Assembly: GCF_019392195.1 (NCBI RefSeq)
Contig: NZ_JAHXKI010000003.1
Location: 434,001 to 498,000 of the forward strand
Reading direction: 5' to 3'
DNA length: 64,000 nucleotides
DNA from: Marinobacter sp. F4206
Lineage (GTDB): Bacteria > Pseudomonadota > Gammaproteobacteria > Pseudomonadales > Oleiphilaceae
Made by a program: the position numbers and the translations under genes. Shown one piece after another: positions 17,078 through 25,587 of the stretch. The notes below the pieces were generated by a model. It was not told where the DNA came from. It ran no database searches and saw nothing but the letters and a program-made list of their open reading frames with translations. Position 1 is the first letter of the stretch. Each line of letters starts with the position of its first letter.

Positions 17078-18574
17078 ATGGGAAACACACAACAATTTGA
17101 TCTGGTTATCAGTGGTGGTCGGGTGGTCGACCCGGAAACTGAGCTGGAAGCGGTGCGCAACGTTGGCATCACAGATGGGCAGATTGCAGCGGTATCCGAA
17201 GATCCGTTGGAAGGCGTCAAAACACTGGATGCCACAGGGCACATCGTTGCACCCGGTTTTATTGACATCCACAGCCATGCCCAGCAATTGCCGGCCGCTT
17301 GGGTTCAGGCGTTTGATGGCGTAACCACAGCACTGGAGCTTGAGTCGGGCTTGCTCCCGGTAGATGTTGCCTATGAGCGCATGGCGAAGGAGGGACGGCC
17401 AATAAACTACGGCCTTGGTTCAGCCTGGAGTTTCGCCCGGGTGCAGGTCTTGCAGCCTAAAGCGGGCAAACCGGATGGAACACTCAAGTGGTTTCAAAAT
17501 GCCTTCTCCCTGAGCGGTTGGCAGACAGACGTGCCCTCTCCGGAGCAACTGGAGCAAATTATTGACCTGGTCGAAGAGGGCCTGAATCAGGGAGGAATTG
17601 GCGTGTCGGTTAATGCCGGTTATGCGCCGGGCATGGGCCGTAAGGAGTATTATGAGCTTGCTAAATTGGCGTTCAAGCACGGCGTCGCAACCTTCACCCA
17701 TGACCGCTACATGAGCACACTGGAGCCGCGCAGTTCCTTCGAGGCACTGGGCGAGCAGATTGGCCTTGCGGCGATTACCGGTGCTCACATGCACATTTGC
17801 CACATTAACAGCGTTTGCGGGAGGGACCTGGACGATGCGACCGAGTTACTTCAGCGAGCGGAGAGTCGGAACATACCGATCACCGTCGAGGCCTACACTT
17901 ATGGCGCGCTGTGCACAGCCATTGGCGCGGAGTTCTTTCGTGGTCCCGAGTGGCTGACCCGTTTCGGGGGCGACGAATACAGTGCGATGGAGCTTCGGGG
18001 TAAGGCATTGACGAAGGAAAAAATTGAGGAACTCCAGAGCAGTGGGCCGGGAAGTGTCGTGGTGTTTCATTTCCTTCACGAAGAGGAAGAGCCCGATGAC
18101 ATGAAGCTGCTTGACAAAGCGGTTCTGTACCCGGGCGGCGCCATCGCCTCGGACTGTACCCCATGGTCTGACGCGAACGGTGCATTCCTGGAGGGTGAGG
18201 TGTGGCCGCTGCCTGACGATGCATTTTCTCATCCGCGGAGTGCAGGGTGTTTCTCAAGGTTGTTTGCTATTTGGGTGAGGGAGCGCCAGGTACTTTCGCT
18301 ATTGGATGCGGTACGCAAAACCACCCTGATACCAGCGCAGGTTCTTGAGGAATTTGTTCCTCAGATGAAGAAAAAAGGACGGTTACAGGTGGGCTGCGAC
18401 GCTGATGTGATCGTTTTCGATTTGAACACCATTAAAGACAACGCGACCTTCGTCGCGCCCGCTCAACTATCGTCGGGCCAGCGACACGTTGTTGTCAATG
18501 GCGTGCCGATCATTGAGGAAGGCGAGCGCATTGGTGACGCCAAGCCTGGCCGTCCGATACGAAGGCAGGTTTGA
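17078..18574 (+). CDS. N-acyl-D-amino-acid deacylase-like amidohydrolase
   Basis: 498 residues. The D-aminoacylase branch of the amidohydrolase superfamily is indicated by LVISGGRVVDPETE, the metal motif APGFIDIHSHAQ (H65, H67), GIGVSVNAGYAPGMG, THDRY, HMHICHIN and the late catalytic Asp in IASDCTPWSD, plus a closing beta-domain (LQVGCDADVIVFDLNTI). No signal peptide, so a cytoplasmic zinc enzyme is expected that removes acyl groups from D-amino acids or related amides; the substrate is not fixed by sequence. The ATG at 17078 has GGGGAG 7 nt upstream. The stop codon lies 1 nt before the start of the CobW-like gene, so the two are translationally coupled. Confidence 0.85.
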   Translation: MGNTQQFDLVISGGRVVDPETELEAVRNVGITDGQIAAVSEDPLEGVKTLDATGHIVAPGFIDIHSHAQQLPAAWVQAFDGVTTALELESGLLPVDVAYERMAKEGRPINYGLGSAWSFARVQVLQPKAGKPDGTLKWFQNAFSLSGWQTDVPSPEQLEQIIDLVEEGLNQGGIGVSVNAGYAPGMGRKEYYELAKLAFKHGVATFTHDRYMSTLEPRSSFEALGEQIGLAAITGAHMHICHINSVCGRDLDDATELLQRAESRNIPITVEAYTYGALCTAIGAEFFRGPEWLTRFGGDEYSAMELRGKALTKEKIEELQSSGPGSVVVFHFLHEEEEPDDMKLLDKAVLYPGGAIASDCTPWSDANGAFLEGEVWPLPDDAFSHPRSAGCFSRLFAIWVRERQVLSLLDAVRKTTLIPAQVLEEFVPQMKKKGRLQVGCDADVIVFDLNTIKDNATFVAPAQLSSGQRHVVVNGVPIIEEGERIGDAKPGRPIRRQV

Positions 18575-18575
18575 C

Positions 18576-19559
18576 GTGGATGCGACAGCCCCACCGCAGC
18601 TGGAACCGGTTCCCGTCACGATCATCACCGGTTTTCTCGGCGCGGGCAAAACCAGCCTTCTCAATCACATCCTGTCTGGCAAACATGGCAGGAGGATTGC
18701 TGTGCTTGTGAACGATTTCGGTGCCGTCAACATCGATGAGGCACTGATTGAAAATCGTGAAGGCGAGGTGATCAGCCTTGCGAACGGATGCATCTGCTGC
18801 AGCCTCAGTGCCGGTTTGCAGGTATCTGCAGCGCGATTGGTGCGACGCCGGCCTCAGCCTGATCACATTATCATCGAGACATCTGGGGTTTCGGACCCGT
18901 TTGAGGTTGCTAATGCCTTCAATGATCCTGACCTCAAGCCCTTTGCTCCGCTGGAGGGCGTCGTCACAGTGGTCGATGCTGAGCTGGCACCGACGTTGGA
19001 AGGCGACATGCTGAACCTCGCCCGCTGTCAGGTTTATGCGGCCGATGTGATTATCCTGAACAAAACCGATCTGGTCGATGAGGGTGGGCGCCGTCGAGCG
19101 ATGGAATGGCTGCAAACACTCGCGCCGCACGCGCGGGTTATTGAATCCGTCCATGGCCGGGTTCCGCTGGAATTGCTGTTTGATATCGGAGGCGCCGCAG
19201 AACTGGAGCGGGGTGCAGTCTTACGCAATAACGACGGCGCCCGGCGTCATGATGAACCACCCTTTGATACCTACACCTTTGAAAGTGACATCCCTTTGCC
19301 AGTTCAAAGATTACATACTCTGCTCAGGCGGCTGCCAAAAACGGTGTTTCGTGTCAAAGGCATCATCAATTTGGCGGAGAAGCCGGAACACCCCTGTGTG
19401 CTTCAAGCAACCGGAAAGCGCGCCGCACTGACGATTGGTCAGCCCTGGGGCGAACGCCGGCCGGCCACACAGATTGTCTTTATAGGAGCGCGGGGTGGTG
19501 TGGATGCGGTCTGGCTGAAGGAGCAGTTGGCCGGGGCGTCGATACGGGAGTCTGTCTAG
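18576..19559 (+). CDS. CobW/COG0523 family GTPase (putative metallochaperone)
   Basis: 327 residues. Walker A (GFLGAGKT, residues 19-26), the metal-binding CxCC motif (C72-I-C74-C75), the IIETSGVSDP switch region, NKTD for guanine recognition, and a C-terminal CobW_C domain (VFRVKGIINLAEK ... GARGGVD). Family members deliver zinc or cobalt to client enzymes using GTP. Tight coupling to the D-aminoacylase-like gene suggests that the amidohydrolase is its client. I use the GTG at 18576, one base after the upstream stop; a TTG at 18489 inside the upstream gene is the longer alternative. The last 35 codons are less conserved. Confidence 0.87.
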   Translation: MDATAPPQLEPVPVTIITGFLGAGKTSLLNHILSGKHGRRIAVLVNDFGAVNIDEALIENREGEVISLANGCICCSLSAGLQVSAARLVRRRPQPDHIIIETSGVSDPFEVANAFNDPDLKPFAPLEGVVTVVDAELAPTLEGDMLNLARCQVYAADVIILNKTDLVDEGGRRRAMEWLQTLAPHARVIESVHGRVPLELLFDIGGAAELERGAVLRNNDGARRHDEPPFDTYTFESDIPLPVQRLHTLLRRLPKTVFRVKGIINLAEKPEHPCVLQATGKRAALTIGQPWGERRPATQIVFIGARGGVDAVWLKEQLAGASIRESV

Positions 19560-19757
19560 ACGCGCGATTGGCAATTAGTTCGTGTTTTCGAGTGCGATGC
19601 CCGGTTTCGCTCGAAAAAAGCCGAAAATGTTTGCTCAGGCATGGGTGCTGTACTCGCGTTTCGCGCTACGGCGTGCCGGTTGCTCAAACCAGTTTTTTTA
19701 ACGTGGGATCTGAATGCAAGTAACAGTGATGAACGCGGATCAATGAGGAGAAAGAGC

Positions 19758-20090
19758 ATGGGTATGAACTACCAGATCTATCGTGCCTGGGCCGATGCGT
19801 CCAAGGGCATTAGACAGTGTCAGAAGGCCGACAAGGCTCTGGCAGAGGGTAATGCCGATTCGGCTGCCAGCCATTACAGCAAAGCACTTGATAAATTTGC
19901 TATCGCCGCTGATCACCTGGGGAAGGCTGAGGCTGACGCCGAAGTCAAAGCCGGTAAGCTGCTGGACGATGGCAACAAGGAGTTGCAGAAAGCGATTGAT
20001 GAGTGGGCAGATGGCAATTTAGACAAGGCCGATAAGCACTACGATAAAGCCCTCGACAAATACGACGAAGCTCTTGATCTCGTCGACTGA
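19758..20090 (+). CDS. Small all-helical protein, TPR-like, function unknown
   Basis: 110 residues, strongly charged and predicted to be all alpha-helix. Internal repeats of a TPR-like pattern are visible: ADKALAEGNADSAASHYSKALDKF and, later, EWADGNLDKADKHYDKALDKYDEAL (given here only to show the repeated A-x-G-N-x-D-x-A...HY-x-KALDK scheme). The N-terminal MGMNYQIYRAWADASKGI may be a short amphipathic region. The ATG at 19758 has GAGGAG 7 nt upstream. No signal peptide or metal motif. I do not recognise the family; a stress-related scaffold is only a guess from its neighbours. Confidence 0.75.
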   Translation: MGMNYQIYRAWADASKGIRQCQKADKALAEGNADSAASHYSKALDKFAIAADHLGKAEADAEVKAGKLLDDGNKELQKAIDEWADGNLDKADKHYDKALDKYDEALDLVD

Positions 20091-20149
20091 CGCTTGAGAG
20101 GGACAGTGAGGGCGTTTGCCCTTATGAAATCAAATCCCTCATTGGAGAA

Positions 20150-20188
20150 CGTGCCGGAGATGCCAAAAATTGCCCCATCTTCGGCACG
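20150..20188. other. 13-bp hairpin between small protein and TRIC gene
   Basis: Bases 20150-20162 pair with 20176-20188 throughout (one G-U), closing a 13-nt loop. No U-tract follows on either strand, so it is not a standard intrinsic terminator. It may be a processing or mRNA-stability structure. Confidence 0.55.
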
Positions 20189-20299
20189 TAAAGATCAATG
20201 TTTACACTAACAAAAAGGGGCGCTTAATGACGGGTATTTTAGTAAAAGAGCTGTTGTAGGTTGGATTGGCCTTCAAAACCTGGAACTGGGGGCAATGTC

Positions 20300-21049
20300 A
20301 TGCGCATCCGAAAGTGTGTTCTTACGGTGATGGCATTGATTTGTTTTGGCGGTTTGGTGCTGGCGGCCGTTCCCGTTACCGATCCAGAGGCGAATCTTGA
20401 CGCGGTTCTTAAGGTTACCGGGCTTCAATACGTGGTTGGCATGGCCGGGACCGTCGCATTCTCTGTAACGGCAGTTCTGGCCCTTGCCCGCCAGGGTGTC
20501 GATATTTTTGGCGCTTGCGTCTTGGGGCTGATTACGTCGATTGGCGGTGGCACGATACGTGACGTGATTCTTGGTGTGCCGGTGTTCTGGGCGCTGGATT
20601 TGGCTTACGTCTGGGTGAGCCTGGCTGCGAGTTTGGCGGCGTTCGTTGTCAATAAGACGATGACGGTAAAAGAAATCTATTCCTTGATGTTATACGTCGA
20701 CGGGATGGGCATTTCCCTGTTCGCGGTTCAGACCACCCAGAAAGTGATGATTGCTGAATTTGCGATGCCTCTGGGCCCAATCTTGTTGGGCATAACCACG
20801 GCTATTGGTGGTGGCCTGTTACGCGATGTGCTGGCGGGCAATAAGACTCTGCTGATGGATCGGGAGCTTTACGCCGTACCAGTCGCCGCGGGCTGCACCG
20901 CATTTTATATTCTGTTTGTCTATTTTCCTGATTTCGGCCCACTCATCGGCACTGTCTGTACGTTTGGAATCTTCTTGATGCGAGCCGCCGTTATTCATTG
21001 GAAAATTCAAGTTCCTGAGTGGCTTACCACCAACCCAGGAAACACATGA
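20300..21049 (+). CDS. TRIC/UPF0126 family cation channel-like protein
   Basis: 249 residues with seven membrane helices in two homologous halves, each carrying the family glycine motif: GLITSIGGGTIRDVILG (first half) and GITTAIGGGLLRDVLAG (second half), followed by the P-x-FW or L-x-RELYA segment. This is the bacterial UPF0126/YicG group, related to eukaryotic TRIC K+ channels and in some cases linked to glycine uptake. The first 25 residues form an additional cleavable-looking hydrophobic segment ending VLAAVP, an unusual N-terminal extension. GGGGG lies about 8 nt before the ATG at 20300. Confidence 0.87.
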   Translation: MRIRKCVLTVMALICFGGLVLAAVPVTDPEANLDAVLKVTGLQYVVGMAGTVAFSVTAVLALARQGVDIFGACVLGLITSIGGGTIRDVILGVPVFWALDLAYVWVSLAASLAAFVVNKTMTVKEIYSLMLYVDGMGISLFAVQTTQKVMIAEFAMPLGPILLGITTAIGGGLLRDVLAGNKTLLMDRELYAVPVAAGCTAFYILFVYFPDFGPLIGTVCTFGIFLMRAAVIHWKIQVPEWLTTNPGNT

Positions 21050-21320
21050 TTGCAAATGAACGGTTCGGACTGAAATGGAAGGTTGGGCTGTCTTGATTCA
21101 GAGGGCGGGTCTAATTCCTGGGGTTCTTTGTAAAGCTTCTGAAATTGTTGCGCGATGTGAGGCCTGGCATCGAATACGCCGATGGGTTCAGTGTCTTCGA
21201 AGCGGTTTTGTCGAAAATAATCAAAGCATACAAAAGAAGTTTTTCGATAGATCTGAGGAATCGGTGGAAGATCCAAAACAATAAGTTGCACCCTTCATCC
21301 AGCAGATGCCGCCGCAAAAC
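21050..21320. other. Convergent intergenic region
   Basis: A 271-bp gap between convergent genes (TRIC-like and DUF202). Overlapping short frames exist on both strands but lack binding sites and family resemblance. No clear hairpin terminator was found. Confidence 0.4.
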
Positions 21321-21764
21321 TCAGATTACCTCGGTATTCAGAAGAATGGTAATAAAGAGAAACACGCCGAGCAGCCCAATAGAGAAACCCATGATTGCAC
21401 TTGCGTTTATCATCCGATAGGGACGTGAAGTTAACTGATTTAGTTGCGCGATCATCCGGCAGTATTCCAAGGTTCCAAAGGCTATTGAGATCACACCCAG
21501 GGCAATCAAAAAGAGCCCAATACGTCGCGGTCCATGGGAGCTGATTGCATCGGTCATTGGCCTTGATGCAAATACCTTGAGGAATTCGTAGATGGTGAAA
21601 CCGAAGGCAATCAGTGACAGTCCGGTGCGAATCCAAGCCAGAAGGGTGCGCGTGGCAGCCAGGGCGGTGCGCTCCAACGAGAGGTCGGTGCGTTCCTCCG
21701 AAAGATCATTGGAACTGCGCGGCTTGGTCGCCATGCTCGTTTTCCCGCTGTAACTCGCACGCAT
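21321..21764 (-). CDS. DUF202 membrane protein (YidH-like)
   Basis: 147 residues from the ATG at 21764 (AGAAGG 4 nt upstream) or 137 from the ATG at 21734. The motif SLERTALAATRTLLAWIRTGLS followed by three membrane helices is the DUF202 signature; here the charged stretch EERTDLSLERT precedes the first helix (LSLIAFGFTIYEFL). The family includes E. coli YidH and related domains fused to transport or VTC proteins; the function is not settled. A palindrome (21759-21780) overlaps the longer start. A huge upstream extension of the frame to 22358 overlaps the PilZ gene and is not real. Confidence 0.82.
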   Translation of the reverse strand: MRASYSGKTSMATKPRSSNDLSEERTDLSLERTALAATRTLLAWIRTGLSLIAFGFTIYEFLKVFASRPMTDAISSHGPRRIGLFLIALGVISIAFGTLEYCRMIAQLNQLTSRPYRMINASAIMGFSIGLLGVFLFITILLNTEVI

Positions 21765-21780
21765 AGGGCCTTCTATGCGT
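21759..21780. promoter_or_regulatory. Palindrome overlapping DUF202 gene start
   Basis: ACGCATAG and CTATGCGT form perfect 8-bp arms around a 6-nt centre. It covers the ribosome binding site and start codon at 21764, so it could act as an operator or as a translation-blocking hairpin in the mRNA. Confidence 0.5.
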
Positions 21781-21868
21781 CCCGTTCTTTGATCAATGTG
21801 AGTTAATGGAGTATAGGTTAGGTGATCAAGAAAGGGCAGCTTGCGGCGTTGTTCGCTCTCAGGAAGTT

Positions 21869-22246
21869 TCAGCTGGCCAATCGGTTGTAGAAGCCTTCGA
21901 TCCGGGACAAGGCGTTGTCTGCGGCGCGTGAGTATCCCTTTTTGTCCAGGCAGTAACTGAATTGAACGCTGATCCGATAGCCGGCCTGATACGGCTGACA
22001 CTCCACAACGCGGGCACCTACCCGGGTTTCCCGGATGTATTTGCCGTCGAAATCCATGAACAGTCGAGTGCCCGGGTCCATCGGCCGGGGGCAGAGCACG
22101 GCCATACCATAACGATTCAGATCCAGGCAGGTGACGGTCATGGCCTGCCTGGCGCGTCCGAAAAAGCCCCGCTCCCGTAATTGAACCTGAAGGCAAGACG
22201 CTGGATAGCGATCCTTGATTCTGCGATCGGTCGAATGACTCGTCAT
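21869..22246 (-). CDS. PilZ domain protein
   Basis: 125 residues. The N-terminal STDRRIKDRYPAS contains the RxxxR-type c-di-GMP contact (DRRIKDR), followed by a beta-barrel with CLDLNRYGMAV (the D/N-x-S-x-x-G element, here LNRYG) and FDGKYIRETRVGARVVEC. It probably binds c-di-GMP and acts on an unknown target; the Ser of the second motif is replaced, so binding may be weaker. No strong ribosome binding site is seen for the ATG at 22246; the frame stays open up to 22336. It reads away from the Lon-like gene. Confidence 0.75.
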   Translation of the reverse strand: MTSHSTDRRIKDRYPASCLQVQLRERGFFGRARQAMTVTCLDLNRYGMAVLCPRPMDPGTRLFMDFDGKYIRETRVGARVVECQPYQAGYRISVQFSYCLDKKGYSRAADNALSRIEGFYNRLAS

Positions 22247-22440
22247 AAAGGTGCGTCCATTGCGTTTTCTTGTCTTTATGTGGCCAGGGAGAGGAAGTGT
22301 AGTTCTGGGACATCTGTCTGAAAAATGACCGTTCATGAAAGTGTGAACTGGCTAACACTTCCGTAAGGGGCTGCCAGCCGGGCAGAAAACTTGTGCGGGA
22401 ACGCGACAGGGGCGGCTGCAGAATCTACAATGACCGGCCA

Positions 22441-24876
22441 ATGATTCAACCGTTACAGGACCGTACCTTGAAGTCACTGTCTCTGCACCAGCTCTACAAA
22501 TCCTGTGTTCTGAAAGACTTGCCGTTCAAAACCACCCGGCAACTGGAGCCGCTGGCCGAAATTGTTGGCCAGAACCGTGCCCAGGAGGCCGTCCGGTTTG
22601 CCCTGGCAATGCCCCATGGCGGCTACAACGTCTACGCGGTGGGGCGTAATGGCCTGGGTAAGCGCACCATGATGCTGCGCTACCTTGAACACCACGTGGA
22701 TACGGATCAGCAGAGTCACGACTGGTGCTACGTTGCTAACTTCGAGGAGCCACGGGTCCCGAGGCTGCTTCAGCTGCCAGCGGGTAAGGGCACGCAGCTC
22801 AAGCAGGACATGGAAAAACTGATGAGCCGGCTGGTGAAGGTGATTCCGCAGACCTTCGACAGCGACAGCTTCCTGGAACGCTCCGAGCAGCTCAAGAACG
22901 AATACGGCAAGAAGCAGGAAGACGAACTGGAGAAGGTGGCCGCCCAGGCCAAGCGCAAGAAAGTCAGCCTGACGGTGACCACACCCGGCGGTTACCGCCT
23001 CGTCGCCATGAACGGGGAGGAGCCGCATACGGCGGAGTCCTTTCAGGCCTTGACCGAGGAACAGCGCGACAAGTTTGAAGACTCGATCAACAAGCTGGAA
23101 AAGAAGCTGAGGCAGGCGCTGCGCAAACTGGCGGACTGGGAACAAGAATACGCTGACAAGCAGCAGGCGCTCAACAAAGAGACCCTTGAGGGGATTTCGG
23201 GCCATCAGATCGACGAGCTTGAGGAGAAGTACCGAGACCTCCCCGACGTGGTTTCCTTCTTTGAATCGGTACGGGCTGACCTGGCCGAAAACCTGGATAT
23301 CTTCCTGGACGATGACGACGAACAGGCCGCCATCGCCTATGCCTCCCTCGATAAGAAAATGCCCCGGCGTTATCTGGTGAACCTCCTGGTGCACCAGAAG
23401 ACAAACGAAGTGCCGGTGGTGGTCGAGGATAACCCGACCTACCACAACCTGTTCGGGTACGTGGAGAACGTGACCTACAAGGGCACCGTATTCACCGACT
23501 TCTCTCTGATTCGGCCGGGCAGTCTGCATCGGGCTAACGGCGGCTACCTGCTGATGGATGCGATCAAGGTGCTTGAGCAGCCCTTTGTCTGGGATGGTCT
23601 CAAGCGTGCGTTGCGATCCAAATCCATCCAGATTAATTCACTGGAACGCGAGCTGACCCTCTCCGGCACCATCTCGATAGAACCGGAGGCGGTGCCTCTG
23701 GATGTGAAGATCGTGCTGTTCGGGGATCGGGAAACCTGGATGCTGTTGCAGGAATACGATTCGGAGTTTGCCGAATTGTTCCGGGTAACCGCGGATTTCG
23801 AGAATGAGATGTACCGTTCCGATGACAGTCAGCTCCTGTACGCCAAGTTCATCGCCAGCCTGGTCAGTGAAAAGAAGCTGCTGCACTGTTCCAACAAGGC
23901 GGTGGCACGGGTGATTGAGCACAGCTCGCGGATGGCGGAGCATCAGGATCGCCTTTCTCTGCACGCTGCCGATATTGCCAATCTGCTTCGCGAGTCCGAC
24001 TTCTGGGCGCGTCAGGCGGGCGCCAAACTGATTCAGGATGTGCACGTGGAGCGGGCGCTGGAAAGTGCCAAATACCGCAGCAGCCGTATTCGTGACCAGT
24101 TCTACGATTCCATCCGCGATGGGTCGACGCTGGTGAGCACCAGCGGCACCTGCATCGGGCAGGTGAACGCGTTGTCGGTGCTGTCCACTGGTGGCTTCGA
24201 ATTCGGGCTGTCCAACCGGGTCACCGCAACCTGCTACTATGGAGATGGGGCGGTGATGGATATTGAGCGGGATGTGAAGCTGGGCGGCAACATCCACTCC
24301 AAGGGCGTGATGATTCTAAGTTCTTGGCTGGCCTCGCACTTTGCCATCACTGACCCGATGCACCTTTCTGCCAGCCTGACCTTCGAACAAAACTACGGAG
24401 AGGTGGATGGTGACAGCGCCTCCCTGGCCGAACTCTGCGCCCTGATCTCGTCGCTGGCCGAGATCCCGGTCCGGCAGGATCTGGCCATTACCGGCTCGGT
24501 TAATCAGTTCGGTGAGGTTCAGCCCATTGGCGGAGTGAACGAAAAGGTTGAGGGATTCTTTGCAACCTGCCAGTTAAAAGGCGGTCTCACCGGTACCCAG
24601 GGCGTTATTGTGCCCAGTACCAATGTTCAGAACCTGATGCTGGACAGCGAATTGGTCAAGGCTGCGCGTGAGGGTCGGTTTGCTGTCTATTCCGTCAGCC
24701 GGCTGGAAGAGGCTGTCACCCTCTTGTTAGGCAAGCCTGCCGGCAAGGCGGACGACAAGGGCAGGTACCCGAAACAGAGCGTTTTTGGCATTATCCAGCA
24801 AAGGCTGGAGAAAATGCGGGAGCATGAGCGCCAGGAGAACGCCCGGGATGATCATAAAGATCCGTCAATTCACTGA
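22441..24876 (+). CDS. Lon-like ATP-dependent protease (LonB/YcbZ type)
   Basis: 811 residues. An N-terminal AAA+ module begins with the P-loop GRNGLGKRT (about residue 71), interrupted by a long coiled-coil insertion (about residues 115-280, with EKLMSRLVK and NKLEKKLRQALRKLADW). The sensor and lid region contains GGYLLMDAIKVLEQP. The C-terminal S16 protease domain holds the Ser-Lys dyad: Ser near 659 (DGDSAS) and Lys near 702 (GGVNEKVEGF). This is the Lon-related family of COG1067 (YcbZ/LonH type), distinct from classical LonA because the N-terminal substrate domain is missing. The FixJ-type regulator follows 39 nt later. Confidence 0.9.
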   Translation: MIQPLQDRTLKSLSLHQLYKSCVLKDLPFKTTRQLEPLAEIVGQNRAQEAVRFALAMPHGGYNVYAVGRNGLGKRTMMLRYLEHHVDTDQQSHDWCYVANFEEPRVPRLLQLPAGKGTQLKQDMEKLMSRLVKVIPQTFDSDSFLERSEQLKNEYGKKQEDELEKVAAQAKRKKVSLTVTTPGGYRLVAMNGEEPHTAESFQALTEEQRDKFEDSINKLEKKLRQALRKLADWEQEYADKQQALNKETLEGISGHQIDELEEKYRDLPDVVSFFESVRADLAENLDIFLDDDDEQAAIAYASLDKKMPRRYLVNLLVHQKTNEVPVVVEDNPTYHNLFGYVENVTYKGTVFTDFSLIRPGSLHRANGGYLLMDAIKVLEQPFVWDGLKRALRSKSIQINSLERELTLSGTISIEPEAVPLDVKIVLFGDRETWMLLQEYDSEFAELFRVTADFENEMYRSDDSQLLYAKFIASLVSEKKLLHCSNKAVARVIEHSSRMAEHQDRLSLHAADIANLLRESDFWARQAGAKLIQDVHVERALESAKYRSSRIRDQFYDSIRDGSTLVSTSGTCIGQVNALSVLSTGGFEFGLSNRVTATCYYGDGAVMDIERDVKLGGNIHSKGVMILSSWLASHFAITDPMHLSASLTFEQNYGEVDGDSASLAELCALISSLAEIPVRQDLAITGSVNQFGEVQPIGGVNEKVEGFFATCQLKGGLTGTQGVIVPSTNVQNLMLDSELVKAAREGRFAVYSVSRLEEAVTLLLGKPAGKADDKGRYPKQSVFGIIQQRLEKMREHERQENARDDHKDPSIH

Positions 24877-24915
24877 CCGGACATCACAAGAAAGTGGACA
24901 GGAGAGAACACACAG

Positions 24916-25542
24916 ATGACTGATATCCAGCAGACGGTATACGTGGTAGAGGACGATGAGGCGGTTCGTGATTCACTGGAGCTGCTGCTGAAATCCGACG
25001 GCAAACCGGTGAAAACCTATGAGAGTGCAACGTCCTTTCTCAAGGACTATTCCGACAAGATGGCCGGATGCATCGTGCTGGATATCCGCATGCCAGGCAT
25101 GGATGGCATGGAGCTTCAGAAGAAGCTGAACGAAAAGCATTCCATTCTGCCTATCATTTTCGTGACCGGACACGGCGATGTCCCCATGGCGGTGGACGCC
25201 ATGAAAGAGGGTGCCGTGGACTTTATCCAGAAGCCCTACCGTGAAGAGGCTCTGCTGGAGAAAATCGAGGCGGCGTTGGCGCAGGACCTTGAGCAGCGCA
25301 AGACCCTTGATGAAAAACAGGAAATCATTCGTCGCGTTAAAAGCCTTACTCCCCGCGAGCACGAGATCATGGACCGGATGATTGCGGGGCAGGCCAACAA
25401 GGTCATCGCGATCGAACTGGAAATCAGTCAGCGGACGGTTGAAATTCACCGCTCCCGGGTCATGCACAAGATGGGAACCCATTCCCTGGCGCACCTGGTT
25501 CGTATGGTCCTGTCCGTAAAGGACCTTATCGACGCCCGGTGA
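24916..25542 (+). CDS. FixJ-family response regulator
   Basis: 208 residues. Receiver domain with VEDDEA acidic pair, phospho-acceptor Asp56 (VLDIRMPGMDG), Thr in FVTGHGDVPMAV and Lys in FIQKPY; then a LuxR-type HTH (LTPREHEIMDRMIAGQANKVIA ... SQRTVEIHRSRVMHKM). Very typical FixJ/StyR/TodT layout. ATG at 24916 follows GGACAGGAGAG. The next gene, 45 nt after, encodes a REC-PAS-histidine kinase that is the natural partner. Confidence 0.93.
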   Translation: MTDIQQTVYVVEDDEAVRDSLELLLKSDGKPVKTYESATSFLKDYSDKMAGCIVLDIRMPGMDGMELQKKLNEKHSILPIIFVTGHGDVPMAVDAMKEGAVDFIQKPYREEALLEKIEAALAQDLEQRKTLDEKQEIIRRVKSLTPREHEIMDRMIAGQANKVIAIELEISQRTVEIHRSRVMHKMGTHSLAHLVRMVLSVKDLIDAR

Positions 25543-25587
25543 TCCTGTCGGCATCATACGGTGACCTTTTTAACCGGCCCCGTTTAT

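Noticed and set aside
21075..21284. 69-codon plus-strand frame after the TRIC-like gene
   Set aside because: No ribosome binding site and no recognisable composition; overlapped by an equally weak frame on the other strand.
21007..21291. 94-codon minus-strand frame between TRIC-like and DUF202 genes
   Set aside because: It begins with a GTG whose only binding site is 1 nt away and overlaps the end of the TRIC-like gene. The amino acid sequence shows no family pattern.
21735..22358. Long N-terminal extension of the DUF202 protein
   Set aside because: It would cover the PilZ gene on the same strand in a different frame; the PilZ frame has domain motifs, while the extension does not.
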